Positions 15,372-28,242 of a stretch of 64,000 nucleotides of DNA are shown here, one piece after another; positions within the stretch are counted from its first letter, which is position 1, and each line of letters opens with the position of its first letter. The notes below the pieces were generated by a model. The model saw only the letters and a list, made by a program, of their open reading frames with translations, was not told the origin of the DNA and searched no databases. The DNA is taken from assembly GCF_900090045.1 (NCBI RefSeq), contig NC_041786.1:3175001-3239000 (forward strand). Direction: 5' to 3'. This stretch comes from Plasmodium malariae (taxonomy: Eukaryota > Apicomplexa > Aconoidasida > Haemosporida > Plasmodiidae). A program made the translations under genes and the position numbers.

Positions 15372-17282
15372 CGTTTTTTGTGTGTGTAGGAGAGGGGAAT
15401 AATATATAAATTGTATGTACGTGCTTACGTATATGTATTATGTATATATAACTGTGTAGTTATTCAGCGTATATGTGCTTAAACCCTCTGTGCGTTTTTT
15501 TTTTTACTATATATTGCTCACTTTTAAAATGCCCTTTTTTTTAAACAGCTGGATAACTACTATAATTCTTAATAAGGGGAGATCTTACAGTTTCCTTAAC
15601 TTTCTTTTTTTACTTTCTTCTTTTCAGTAATATATATAACTTTATTCTTATTATCCCTATTTTTCTTTCTAATTTATATGTTAGTACAGCATTGGACAAA
15701 TATATATCGCTCCTTTATATAACTTCAAATATTAAACAATGAATAAGCAAAACGTATATTTTTTTTTCCTTTGCTATCTAAATATTTTCGTTCGCAATAG
15801 AAGCTGTATTGTTTCATTCAGAATAAAACACTCGAATGCTATATGCTTGGAAATTAAAATGGTACATGAATGCTAAAACAAATGCCATATATGAATATAC
15901 GTCCAAATACATGCATATATATATATATATATGTACATATACGCGTAATCATACACTACATTGTGCTCCTTAAACAACTGATGCTCCTCTTTTTTTGTAT
16001 ATTATAACATCAGCTGTATGGCAAAAATTCAACAATGAAACATCCTATGAAATTGGTCAATTATGTTTTAAAAAAAAAAAATATATCAGATATAACAATT
16101 TTCCTAATTTTTTCATTTATAATTTATTGCAAACATGTAAAAAAAATTAAAAAAAGCACATATGTAAGAAATGCTCTCTCTTTTTAATCGAGCCTGCATA
16201 ATTTACTTTGCTCCTTGAACATGTTTTTCAATGTTTTCTAAATAATTTTTAAGAAAAAAATTAATAACTTGCATAATAATATATAAAAACATGTGAAGTT
16301 GAATTATTTTAAAAAAAATATATAAATTTAAAAAACAAAAGTGCATTTTTTTTTTTTTTATTTATATATTTTTTTCATTGAAAGATTTGCATTGTGAATT
16401 TTAAACTTTTTCATATATATGAAGATTCAATATATGAAAAAAGGCCAAATTTTCGTAGTTGCTATACTGCTACATTAATACATATATATATATATGTATA
16501 TATGTATGCACCTGTATGTACGTTTGTATAGCGCTTGTAACATATGAAAAAGAAAAGAAATAAAAGTCACCCTTTATATTTATTGAGAAAGACGTTTCCT
16601 AAAATTTCATAGGATTAAGTGTTACAGAAGTTGAGATAAATTAATCTAGCCATAAAAGGGAAAAATTACGAATGAAAACAAAATTAAATTGTGCTAAATG
16701 AGACATGAGATTTGAATAACGTTACGAACCATCTTTTCATTTTTTTTGGAAAAGCGAAAGTATAGGTAGAAGCAGAAGTAGCAGAGAGGTTAAAAATGGA
16801 ACATGCTGGATTAGCAAAAAGGAGAAAAAAATATTTGCACAAAGGATTCACATGTTTATATATATATATACATATTTATTATGTGAGAGTTGCACGTACT
16901 TTTGTATATTAAAATTGACGGATTACTACAGCAGGATAATGTAACTGTTTCTACATTATTAAGGACAGTTGCATAGTTATAATAATGTATAGGATATTAT
17001 ATATATATATATGTACTTATTTATTTATTTTTTATTTTATTTATATATGTGCATAACTCAATCGTATTTAGGGGAAGACAAACGTGCCTTGTGTACGCAG
17101 CTAATTTTAGTTAATCCCTGCATATGTGATACGTAATAAAAAAGGCATGTAACCAATGTTTCTTTTTTTTTTTTTTTCCTCATCATTCTGATCACTCTTT
17201 GTGTTGTTTTCTGTTATGTTTAAAAAGAAAAAAGAAAAAGAGTAAGCACAAAACAGAAAGCACGAAAGAGAAAAAGTGCAAC
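15372..17282. other. Divergent promoter region between GET4 and CPSF3
   Basis: Both genes are transcribed away from this 1.9-kb spacer, so it should carry two promoters. It contains several (AT)n runs (about 15916-15932, 16482-16505, 16858-16870, 16998-17012) and poly(A)/poly(T) tracts, including a T-run at about 17163-17177 just upstream of CPSF3. No gene or conserved site is recognisable. The open frame before the CPSF3 ATG is short and basic and is probably 5' UTR. Confidence 0.7.
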
Positions 17283-20198
17283 ATGAACAACATAAACGTC
17301 GTATGCTTAGGAGGGGCGAGTGAAGTAGGACGATCATGCGTAATTATCGAAAGTGAGAATACATCAATTATGTTAGACTGCGGAATACACCCTGCCTTTA
17401 TGGGAATTGGATGTTTACCCATTTATGATGCATATGACATTTCAAAGATAGACTTTTGCCTTATAACACATTTTCATATGGATCATAGTGGGGCCTTGCC
17501 ATATTTAATTAATAGGACCCGATTTAAAGGAAGGATTTTCATGACTGAGGCAACTAAGAGTATTTGTTATTTACTATGGAAGGATTATTCTCGTATTGAG
17601 AAATGCATGAATCTTATTAATAAGAATAAAAGTAGTAAAAATAAAAAAGATCAGGATGATGAAAATACATCTGTTGAATTTGAGAGCGATATAAATATGA
17701 ACGCGTTATATTCGAGTGATGATAATATAGATGATGAATATTTTAATAAAGTTGATTTATTATATGAAAGTTACAATGGTGATGATAATAGTAACAATGT
17801 TTTATATGAGGAAGATGATATAGATAGAACAATGGAATTAATTGAAACAATAAATTTTCATCAAAATTTAGAATTTCCAAATGTGAAATTTACAGCATAT
17901 AGGGCAGGACATGTTATTGGGGCATGTATGTTTTTAGTTGAGATAAATAATGTGCGTTTTTTATATACAGGTGATTATAGTAGAGAAATAGATAGGCATA
18001 TACCTATTGCAGAAATCCCCAATATTGATGTTCATGTATTAATATGTGAAGGAACATATGGTATAAAAGTTCATGATAATAGAAAGAAAAGAGAAATTCG
18101 TTTTTTAAACATGTTAACAAATATATTAAATAATAAAGGTAAGGTACTTTTACCTGTTTTTGCCTTAGGTAGAGCACAAGAATTATTATTAATATTAGAA
18201 GAACATTGGGAGAGTAACAGGTATTTGCAAAAAATTCCTATTTTTTATATCTCTTCTATGGCTACAAAATCGTTGAGTATATATGAAACTTTTATAAATT
18301 TATGTGGTGATTTTGTGAAAAATGTAGTTAATGAAGGTAAGAATCCATTCAATTTTAAATATGTCAAATATGCAAAATCTCTTGATTCTATATTAAGCTA
18401 TTTATATCAAGATAATAATCCTTGCGTTATAATGGCAGCACCTGGTATGTTACAAAATGGGGTATCAAGAAATATTTTCAATATTATAGCATCTGATAAT
18501 AAAAGTGGAGTGATATTAACAGGATATACAGTTAAAGGAACTTTAGCAGATGAACTAAAAACAGAACCAGAATATGTTACAATTAATGATAAAATTGTTA
18601 AAAGGAAATGTCGTTTTGAGCAAATATCTTTTAGTGCTCATTCAGACTTTAATCAAACGAAAACATTTATTGAAAAGTTAAAATGTCCAAATATTATCCT
18701 AGTACATGGTTATAGAAATGAACTAAACAGGTTAAGAGATAAATTAATTGAAGAGAAGAAGTATCTATCCGTTTTTACTCCTGAACTATTGCAAAAAGTT
18801 TCTTTTCATTTTGAGCATAACGACCATCTCATTTCTTTAGGAAAACTCTCCACGCACATTAAAAAGATCAACAAAAAAATGATAAAATATACTAAATTAA
18901 AAAGAGCAAAGGATGGTGAAACTGTGGAGGAGGCAAATGAAGATATAGATGCGGCAGTTGCGCAAGATGCAAAAGCGGAGGGTAATGAAGTAGGAGAAAC
19001 TGAAAGGTTTCAACAAGTTGGAAATATTACAGAAGAAGAAAACAAAATAAATTCTGTTAAAGTGAGTAGTATTTCAAAAATGGAGGGGAAAAACAATTTA
19101 ATAACTGCACTTAGTAGCAATGATGCAGAAGGGAAAGGAAAATGTGATAAAGTCAAAGCTTCAAACATAATTTCTGAGGATATAGAAGCAGTTATAATAA
19201 CAGAACTGAAAACAGTACCAATAATTATTTATCCCAATGATATTAATAAATATACAAATTTAAAAACTGCTTTAATTGATCAGATAATTAATATAAAGTA
19301 CCCATATAGATTCGATTTGTTATATGATCTTTTGAGTAATGTATATGAAGAAACCCTTATAGATGATAATGTAATATACGTGAAAGATATAAAAATTATT
19401 TATTGCAAAGAAGAGAAAATGATAAAAATAAATTGGTTTTCAAGTCCGATTAATGATCTAGTTGCTGATAGTATTAATTTTTTAGTACTTGAATTTTTGG
19501 ATACGATGGCATCTAATAAAAATTTACCTATTTATGACGATGTGACAGATCAGCATATATATGAAATGATAATCTCGTTTGTTGAGGAAAACTATGCAAA
19601 CGTTGAAAGGATATCTAAAATAGAAATAAAAAATTTTTTAATGCATAATGGTAACAAGGATGAAATAGAGGGTAAGGAAAGAAAGGACTCATCATTTAAT
19701 GATAAAAGGAATAATAATAATAATAATAATAGTAATAATGATAATAGTAATAATGATAATAGTAATAATAGTAAAAACAGTAATTATGATAATTCTGAAA
19801 GAAGTAAAAATTATGACGAAGAGAGGAGAAATATTGGGCATTGTGAAAATTATGATTGTACTGCTATTAATCAAAGCAAAAGCATGGATAGCTCTTATTT
19901 AAGCAACAAGGAACATTTAAAATTTGGAAAAAATTTTAACAGTAGTACTAGAAATTTTCATGCGTATGATAAAGTACTCTTAGATTATATTGCAAAGCAT
20001 GCTAATTTAGAGCTAAAAAATGATGAAGAAATTGAGGAAATACTGAAATTTGATGTAAAAGATAACTATAACAACGATGTTCAGGTTTTTGTTGATATAG
20101 ATAATAGGGAAGTCATTTGTAAGGAAGAAAGCATTTTAATAAAAATTAAAGAAATTTTAAGAAACATAGAAGAAGCACTGCTACCCATGTGCTTTTAA
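17283..20198 (+). CDS. CPSF3: Cleavage and polyadenylation specificity factor 73 kDa subunit (3'-end endonuclease)
   Basis: The metallo-beta-lactamase/beta-CASP nuclease that cuts pre-mRNA before polyadenylation in the nucleus. It is a single exon of 971 aa from the ATG at 17283; the open frame 5' of this ATG is basic low-complexity and not needed. The fold starts at once (VVCLGGASEVGRSC). The metal site is intact: HFHMDH at residues 63-68, H210 (AGH), D231 (TGDYSRE), E256 (EGTYG), H453 (FSAHSDF) and H475 (LVHGYRNE). An acidic insertion interrupts the lactamase domain at about residues 115-180, and the C-terminal third carries a low-complexity insert plus an Asn run near residue 810, both common in Plasmodium orthologues. 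P. falciparum CPSF3 is the target of the benzoxaborole AN3661. The gene runs convergently toward the metacaspase-like gene. Confidence 0.97.
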   Translation: MNNINVVCLGGASEVGRSCVIIESENTSIMLDCGIHPAFMGIGCLPIYDAYDISKIDFCLITHFHMDHSGALPYLINRTRFKGRIFMTEATKSICYLLWKDYSRIEKCMNLINKNKSSKNKKDQDDENTSVEFESDINMNALYSSDDNIDDEYFNKVDLLYESYNGDDNSNNVLYEEDDIDRTMELIETINFHQNLEFPNVKFTAYRAGHVIGACMFLVEINNVRFLYTGDYSREIDRHIPIAEIPNIDVHVLICEGTYGIKVHDNRKKREIRFLNMLTNILNNKGKVLLPVFALGRAQELLLILEEHWESNRYLQKIPIFYISSMATKSLSIYETFINLCGDFVKNVVNEGKNPFNFKYVKYAKSLDSILSYLYQDNNPCVIMAAPGMLQNGVSRNIFNIIASDNKSGVILTGYTVKGTLADELKTEPEYVTINDKIVKRKCRFEQISFSAHSDFNQTKTFIEKLKCPNIILVHGYRNELNRLRDKLIEEKKYLSVFTPELLQKVSFHFEHNDHLISLGKLSTHIKKINKKMIKYTKLKRAKDGETVEEANEDIDAAVAQDAKAEGNEVGETERFQQVGNITEEENKINSVKVSSISKMEGKNNLITALSSNDAEGKGKCDKVKASNIISEDIEAVIITELKTVPIIIYPNDINKYTNLKTALIDQIINIKYPYRFDLLYDLLSNVYEETLIDDNVIYVKDIKIIYCKEEKMIKINWFSSPINDLVADSINFLVLEFLDTMASNKNLPIYDDVTDQHIYEMIISFVEENYANVERISKIEIKNFLMHNGNKDEIEGKERKDSSFNDKRNNNNNNNSNNDNSNNDNSNNSKNSNYDNSERSKNYDEERRNIGHCENYDCTAINQSKSMDSSYLSNKEHLKFGKNFNSSTRNFHAYDKVLLDYIAKHANLELKNDEEIEEILKFDVKDNYNNDVQVFVDIDNREVICKEESILIKIKEILRNIEEALLPMCF

Positions 20199-22159
20199 AT
20201 ATTCAAAAATCAACATGCGCAAAGATGCAGTTCAGTACGCACATATGTTTATACGTAAACATGTACATATATAGGTATAAATATGCATGTGTGTAGGTAC
20301 GCTAAAAAAAAAAATTTCATTCTTTCATTTTTTCGTTTTTTCATATATTTTATTTTTCCGTTTTTCTATTTTTCTTTTTTTTTTTTTGTGTTAAAACTTT
20401 TTTAAAAACAATACAAAATCGACATGCATAAACTTCTAGGAACTACTATACAACTTTTTTAAAAACATTTCGAAATCGTTTAACACATCTATATAATTTA
20501 TGGCACAACATTTTGTGGCAATGTACTCATTAAGTAAAGCTTACAAACATATATATATATATATATATATATATCATTATACAAGCATACATAAACATAT
20601 ATTTACATGTATATGTATATGTATATATACAAGTTTATAACACGTAAAAGCATGCAATGTAAATATATATAGCTACATAAACACTTTTTATTTTTCCGCT
20701 AGAGAAAAAACAAAAATCGGAAGTATGTAATGTTACATCAACAGAAGTTCTAGTATTTTCAGTTCATAAATAAAAATTATTTTTTCTATTTTTGATAACA
20801 AAATGAAGTGGCATCAATTTCCATTTTTGGTTTTTTTTATAATATATTAAATATGTTTAATTCCACCAACATAAAAATTTATTTTCTCAAGATGTAAATG
20901 AATTAAAACGAACCTGTAGTAGTAGTTATTCTAATATGCTGCATATACGTGCAAGTGCATCTACATGCAAACATTGCATCGTTTTTTATACGCTCCTTTT
21001 ACCATTAGCTTAAACATGTGTAAACATTATGGAGAAGAATATGGCATAATTTGTTGTAACTGTTTTTAAAACTTAAAGAATACGTGTAAAAACGAAAACA
21101 AAAAAACAAAAAAACAAAAAATCAAAAAAACGAAAAAAGGGTAGTTGTTTAAATTACAAAAATTGATAAGGAATAAATGTCTCAAAAAAAAAAAAAAAAA
21201 AAAAAAGCCAAATAAGAATAAGAATAAATGAATAAGTTCGTTGTTAAAAAATTGCAAATAAAGAATATGGGACAGAAAACTAAAAAAACATGATAATTAA
21301 AATTTTTGTTTTCTTTTTAATAATCTCTTGCGTGAAATTATTAAGAATATATACAAATATACACATATTTATAAATGTGCGTGTATACATATAAATGTAC
21401 ATACTCATTTAAATCATAATACAAAAAATCGTAAAACGGATGATAATAAAACAAAAGAAAGACTATAACTAATAATGAAAACAAACTTACAAGCAAACTT
21501 CTTTTACATAAAAAAGAAAAGGCTTCATGGCGTTAAGAAACGCATTTAATACTCAAATCAATAATACCAATTATATTTTTCTAAAAGGATAAAAAAAAGA
21601 AAATATGGTGTGTTTATATTTGTGTGTGTATATATATATGCTTTTATATCTATGAGAATGGGTTAGCTCTTGTGAAAACAATTACAAGGATTTAGTTAAA
21701 AACGAAAGAATGATGAATATAATGGGTTGTACAAAATAACGCAACAAAAGTTTAATATTATAATATATAAAAGGTGGTATAATTTGTACTTTTTTTTTTT
21801 TTTTTTAATTTTAAATTACTTTTTCATCCATTAAGGAAAACTTTCCATTTGTGTTTCTGCACAAAAATAAAATACATGTACATATATGTAAAATTCAACA
21901 TTTATTTTGTATTTACGCAGTCATATATATATAGGTACATGCCACATATATAAATGTGCATTTCAAGTTTTGAATTGCAAATGTATACTCTATTCTAAAG
22001 ACACTTCTTGCAACGAAATAATTTTTCTTCTTTTTTTTAAACAACTCCACGTAAATTTTTGCTTTTTCCTATATATAAAAAAAAATAATTATATTTAAAC
22101 AAAAGTTACATTTTTTTTTTTATGCATTTATGGTAAGTAATGTGAATTCTTGTTTATTC
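20199..22159. other. Convergent intergenic region, CPSF3 and metacaspase-like 3' ends
   Basis: Two 3' ends face each other across 1.96 kb. The sequence holds a T-run at about 20378-20388, (AT)n at about 20547-20574, a poly(A) run at about 21184-21206 and a T-run at about 21789-21806. No gene, RNA or ordered repeat can be supported; polyadenylation sites are not recognisable by eye. Confidence 0.7.
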
Positions 22160-22321
22160 TTATTTCAATCCTACTACATCGGACAGATTCAATATAACGT
22201 ATTCTAAAAAAAATATTTTGTCTCTGACAATTTTTTGCATTTTTGTATTGTTTCTCCTAAGGTCAATTAAAAAAAAAAAAAAAAACACACAATCATAATA
22301 AGAAGCATGATCAAAGGGACA

Positions 22322-22357
<36 letters not shown>

Positions 22358-25300
22358 TAAACACAGTTTTGCATATACAAATAAATGAAAATTTCCCTTT
22401 AGTTCGAAGAATTACCTAACATAAAGGATATTAATATTCTTGGTTTTAATAAAACAACTTACAAAATATTCAACTGAAAGGTCTATTTTCATAGACGTAT
22501 AAAATTTTATATCTTTTATGAAAATTAGCAAGCATCTTTTTACGAAATTCTTTTGTATATTTTTTTCTTTAAAATTGTAAATATCTTTCATATATTCATT
22601 TAAACTGTTCAATCTTAAAGAAGGTTTCCACAATGGTTCCTCTAGCTTCATTTTTTTATTTAAAAAAAGACTTTCATGCGATAAAAATTTTATATCATCA
22701 GGAGAATGTTCATTTAAAAAGGATAGTTTAAATTTAATATACTTTATTTTGTACTCCTTCTTTATATTAACTAGTAATTTGGAAGCAACCACAAATAAGT
22801 CATGATAGGAAAAATCTTTTTTTAATAATTCGATTGCCTTACCTACGCAGTATGTTAGTAAACCTGTGAAGAGGGAAGTACGCAAAAAAAAAGGGGAAAA
22901 TAGCATTGGTTTTCTATTCGCGAAATGGAGATCATGCATATAAATTTGTAAACATACGCACATATATATACCCATACGTACGGGAACATGCAAGCCTGCA
23001 GAAATATACATACTTATTTATATATTCCTGTATATGTCCATGAAAAATGTCTTACCTCTGACGTTATTTTTTATTAAAAATTCAAAATCATTTCTATCTC
23101 TGGTATCAGGGGAAAAGAAAAAGATTGAGGGGACTAATGTATTCTTCACTCTTTTGCTTCCCTCCTCTGGTTTGTATAATTCGTGAATTGAGGGTCTTTT
23201 AACATTCTCCAGATAAACAGGTTCAACATGCCTATCTCTGACCTTTCCAAAAGTTCTCAACGAATACTTATATTTTTTATTTGTAGGTTGTAAATAGTTA
23301 CTTTTCGATATTTCCGTCGTATTTATATTTTTATTATACGTAATAGATGTACTTGTAGGAACAAAATATGATGTGTACGTAGTATCAAAAACAATGCATA
23401 GCTGTTTCCCTCCTTCTAACTTTTTTATTATATTATATATTTCATTAGAATATATATACTTATTTTTTGAATAATCCTGTGGTAGTAAAGCAAAATTATG
23501 GTTTTCTGAAAATTTTGAATCGATAATTTTAATGGAATAACCGCAAAAATAGAAAAATAAAATATCTCCATTATTAGACTTGGTAATAAAATCATATAAA
23601 TTATTTATTATATTTCTCTTATTAGCTTTTCGTGTTACGAAATTTCTGTAACATAAATTACAATCGTTTAATAATGTTAATTCATTAAATTTAAATGTTC
23701 CCATTAAATGATCGCACATATGTATAGTATCATTTTTACATCCTTCTAACAACCCATTATAAATTAATGTAACAACTAAGGCTTTTTTTTTTCCTATATA
23801 TGGAGATTCTGCTTCGTTAGAGGAACATTTACCCTGCATATTTATTTTATGTTCATTTTCTTTTTTGTTCTTCCCGTAGTTTGTATTTGTTCCTGTATGA
23901 TACATATTCTTATTATCATATAAATTAAAATGGACACTATCTTTTTTTTTCCTGTGTGCTTTTACATTTTCTTCGAAGTATACATAATCTTTTTGAACCA
24001 TATTAGTGTTTCTACTATCATTACAATAGTCATTATTATATTCTGACGGGTAAATTATGTTTTTACAGCCATCCACATCCGCTTGGTGAATCATATGAAC
24101 AATATTACTAGTATTTTTTGAGAAGAAATTTTCTGTTGGTATAGTGTTATCATCCTTATTATACAAAATATCAGCAGTTTTATTTTCATTACATTGCATG
24201 GAAGAAATGTATGAATTTTTCATTGTATAATACGACTCTGCTTTATCCGAATAGCTTTTTTCTGATACATCTTCTATATCTTCAATGTCTCCCATGTGTT
24301 CTAAATCCTCTTTTTCAGCAAGTTTACGTTTATATTTTTTTAACTGTTCAAATAACTCTTTGTTTTTTGTTAAATTGTTTAAACATTTTAGACAGGTGTT
24401 TAGTTCTTTAGAAACCTGAGATTTTAATAATAATATTTCATCAACATCATAGTGTACCTTTTGCAATCTTTCTTCTTTTTTATCATTGTTATATGAATTA
24501 ATACACATATCCTTTTTATTTTCTATTTTGTTTTTCCTTATCTTATCTATCTCTTTATTACCTGAAATTATGTTCCCATTCTGAAATTTACTATTATTCA
24601 TAAAATTGTTATTCAAAATAATGTTTTCGTTTATATTATTAAGGAAAACATTATTTTCGTTATTATTACAAACTGGAATATCTTGAAAATTTCTTTTTAC
24701 ATTTAATAAATTATCTTTATCTGCAACTGATATGACAGACTGCATATACCCATTTTGGTTGATATTTAAATTATCCATGTTATATGGATTATTTTTCAAT
24801 TCATTTTTTAGTAAATTACCAAAAGAAAAGGATTTACCATTATTGCTTGTTTTGTTGTTATATAACATTCCTTCTTTCATTTGTTCCTCCACTCCTTCAT
24901 TCACTCCTTCATTCACTCCTTCATTAACTCCTTCATATTTGCTTATATTACATAAACTATTTAACTTAAGCATAGAGTCCTTGTATTCTGTATGAACATC
25001 TTTCATATTATTTTTTGTTATTAATTTAATTATCGGATTATTGTTCGTGCATTTATTTATAATTGTAGAATCACACTCCTTATTCGCATATAACAACTCA
25101 TGTGTACCATATTTCTGTTCAAGTGGTTCAATATGAGATTTTAATTTTTGTTTTTTTTCATACAAAAATTTATTTAGGGTACAATGTTTCATTAAACTTT
25201 TTGTGTTCTCGTTCATTCCATTTACACTACTATGTAGGTATATATTTGTTGGAGAATTTAGTACTCCATGCTCTTTTTCTAATACATGTAAACGCTTTGC

Positions 25301-28211
25301 ATCGTTAATTAAAATATCATCGGTTCGTACCTCGGGAACATTGGAATGATACACACTAACACTACGAAGATGTGGTTTATATATGTTATTCCTATTTTGT
25401 ATATTGCCATTCGTATTTAATTCCTTATCTATATTGTTATTACTATTATCATTGTGAATATCAATTTTTTCATAGTTATTAATAAATATATCTTCCTTAT
25501 TGCTATCTTCAGAATTATTGTTTGTTTTAAAAATATTATTTATGTATTTATTTACATTAATAAACGCTAAATTTGCTTCATTTCTGTTTTGCACACTGTT
25601 ATCACTTTTCGTATTTAATAAAATTTTGGACATTTTTTCTGAATTGTTAATAAAATTATTTTGTATTATTGTGCTATAATTATAAACATTTTGCTTAATA
25701 TTATTCTTATCGCTGTCATTTAATATATTTATGGAGTTCTTATAAGTGAGTTGTTTCTTGTGCAAATTCGAATCACACTGAAATGTATTTTGTTTTGGTG
25801 TTGGATTATTCATTGTATTCAAATATTCGTTGTCAATTTTTTCCGATTCTCTCATATCCTTTAATTTCTTTTGATTCTTTAATGCATTTTCGTCGTTAAA
25901 ATTGTCCTTGTTGCTGGTGTTATTTGTATGATCGTGTTCAATCAGTCCATTATATTTCGTATTACATCCTTTGTTAAGGTTGATGCCTTTATTTTCACTC
26001 ATTGCAGGAACGTGCACATTTTGCACATTTTTCTTTTGTGATGCAGAATCTAATTTAATATTTTGACCATTTAGATCGTGAACACCTTTGTTGTTCGACT
26101 TGTCATTATATGTAATTTTGTTTTCCACTTTTATACTATTCTCCATTTTTGAATTATTTTTAAGGTTACATTGCTTGTGCGAGGCACCTCCAGTAAACTG
26201 ATAAACGTTGGTAATAACTTTTTCATGATATTTATGTTTATCGTTAAAAAATAAATTTTTTGACGACACAGCTGTATTTTGAATATTATTATTTTTTGCA
26301 GGGGAGACATATTTGCAAAATGGCATATTTGCACTACTCTGTTTTACATTAAAAGTAGCATTACCTCTCACTTGATTCTGGTTCATATAGTCTTTATAAC
26401 TTTTATGGTAAACATTAGAATGATTCATAGGTTTGTTACAACAACTACCACTACTATTCCTGATGACGTTGTTGAGGTGAAGATAGTTACAATTATTACT
26501 GATATCAAAACGTTTTCCTAATTTTATATTACTATCTGTACGATAAATAGCGCTGTTTTTATGAATCGATCTATTGGAATCTTTTTTGAAAATGTATTTG
26601 TTTGTTTCGTTTCTTTCTTTGATCTTATTTTGTGCCTTCTTTATATTTTGTGGGAAAATAAAATTATATATTTTATTAAGAGTGTTATTTCCATCACTTT
26701 TTGTGTTGGAAGGGTTATAACTATTTATTTTTTTCCCATACGAATTGGAACTTACTATACTTTTATTTATGGATGTATTTCTTATTTCATTTTCAATATT
26801 TGGCAAATATTCATATGAATTGAAAGAATTCATCATATTTTTATTTGTTTCTTTTTTTCTATTAAAAAATTTAATTATATTTTTTGTGAATCCTTCCTCC
26901 TTATTTTGTACAGATTTTAATAAATGCAACGTGCCATATTTCTGAGTATTGTTTGGTGTAATAAACGATACATTTGGTGAGCCATTCGGATAAGGCAAAT
27001 GCTTTTTTAATTTAATGTTATCATTACTATAAAAACCGATAGATGGTGTGTTTGCATTAAAATGGAAGGAGTTACTATTACTGTTATTATTATATGAGTA
27101 AATGTTATCATACGATGAATTCCTATAATTTTTAAAGTTATTATTATAATTATCTAATGGTATTCGGCTATAATGGTTAAACATGTTATTATTATTATTA
27201 TTATTATCATTATCAGGAAATATGTTTCTATTCCCATTTGCATCTTGAATGTTGTAGGACGAAAAATTATTTGCATAATTTTTGTTTAGTCCATTTACAA
27301 TGTAAGAAGAACCTTTATTGTTATTGCAACCGTTTAATAATAATTTCTCCTTAACATTTTCCGTATTGTAATTGTTATGATTTCTATAATTGTTATTATT
27401 ATAATAATAGGAATTATTTTTATCATTATTATTATTATTATTACTATTATTGCTACATTCTTTTTTGACACAATATTGAGTACTATTTAAATGATTAGTA
27501 TTTTTTAACCTAAGATAGTTGTTATAACTTATGGCATTAATCGCGTTCAAATACTTCTTCGTAGGTACATTGCTATCATTAATTACATTTCTGCCCTTAC
27601 AAACATTCCTAATAATAGGTGATTCCTCTTTGATTTCATTGTTAAGAAAAACGTTTTGCCTTTCATATTTACTTCTATTTTTAATTTCAGACTTATTAAA
27701 CACTTCATTCTTATTTGCTGTGTTTTTTTTATCATTTTCAATATCTACAGAAATGTAAAAGAAATAAACAAAGGTCTTTATTTGTAATAATTGTATTTGT
27801 GTGCAGTTGTATATTTACATAATATATGCATCGGGAGGGAGTGTTAAAAAAAAAAAATAGGATACATGTAAAATTGACATATTTCCGTAAGTTAATAGAC
27901 GTCATAGTATTCGAAATCTTTATATAGTTATAAAAAAGGGTTGTAAATAAAACAGTATGATTGTTCAATATGACGAGCTTTAAATTTTTGGTCAAGAAAA
28001 AATGATTATGAAAAAATGTTTAAAAAAAAAAGGAAAATAGATACATATCTTCTGGGAGAATAGTTGTCTTCCCATTTTTAGGAGAATATGTCACTCATAA
28101 AATACATATATGTATATATGTTGCATCTGTGCACGATTATATGTTCTTATACAAATATGCATTCATATTTATGTACATATAAATTATTACATTTTATGAA
28201 TTATTATGCTT

Positions 28212-28242
<31 letters not shown>

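Noticed and set aside
17199..17282. Longer N-terminus for CPSF3 from 17199
   Set aside because: There is no ATG before 17283 in this frame, and CPSF73 proteins begin close to the first beta-strand found right after 17283.
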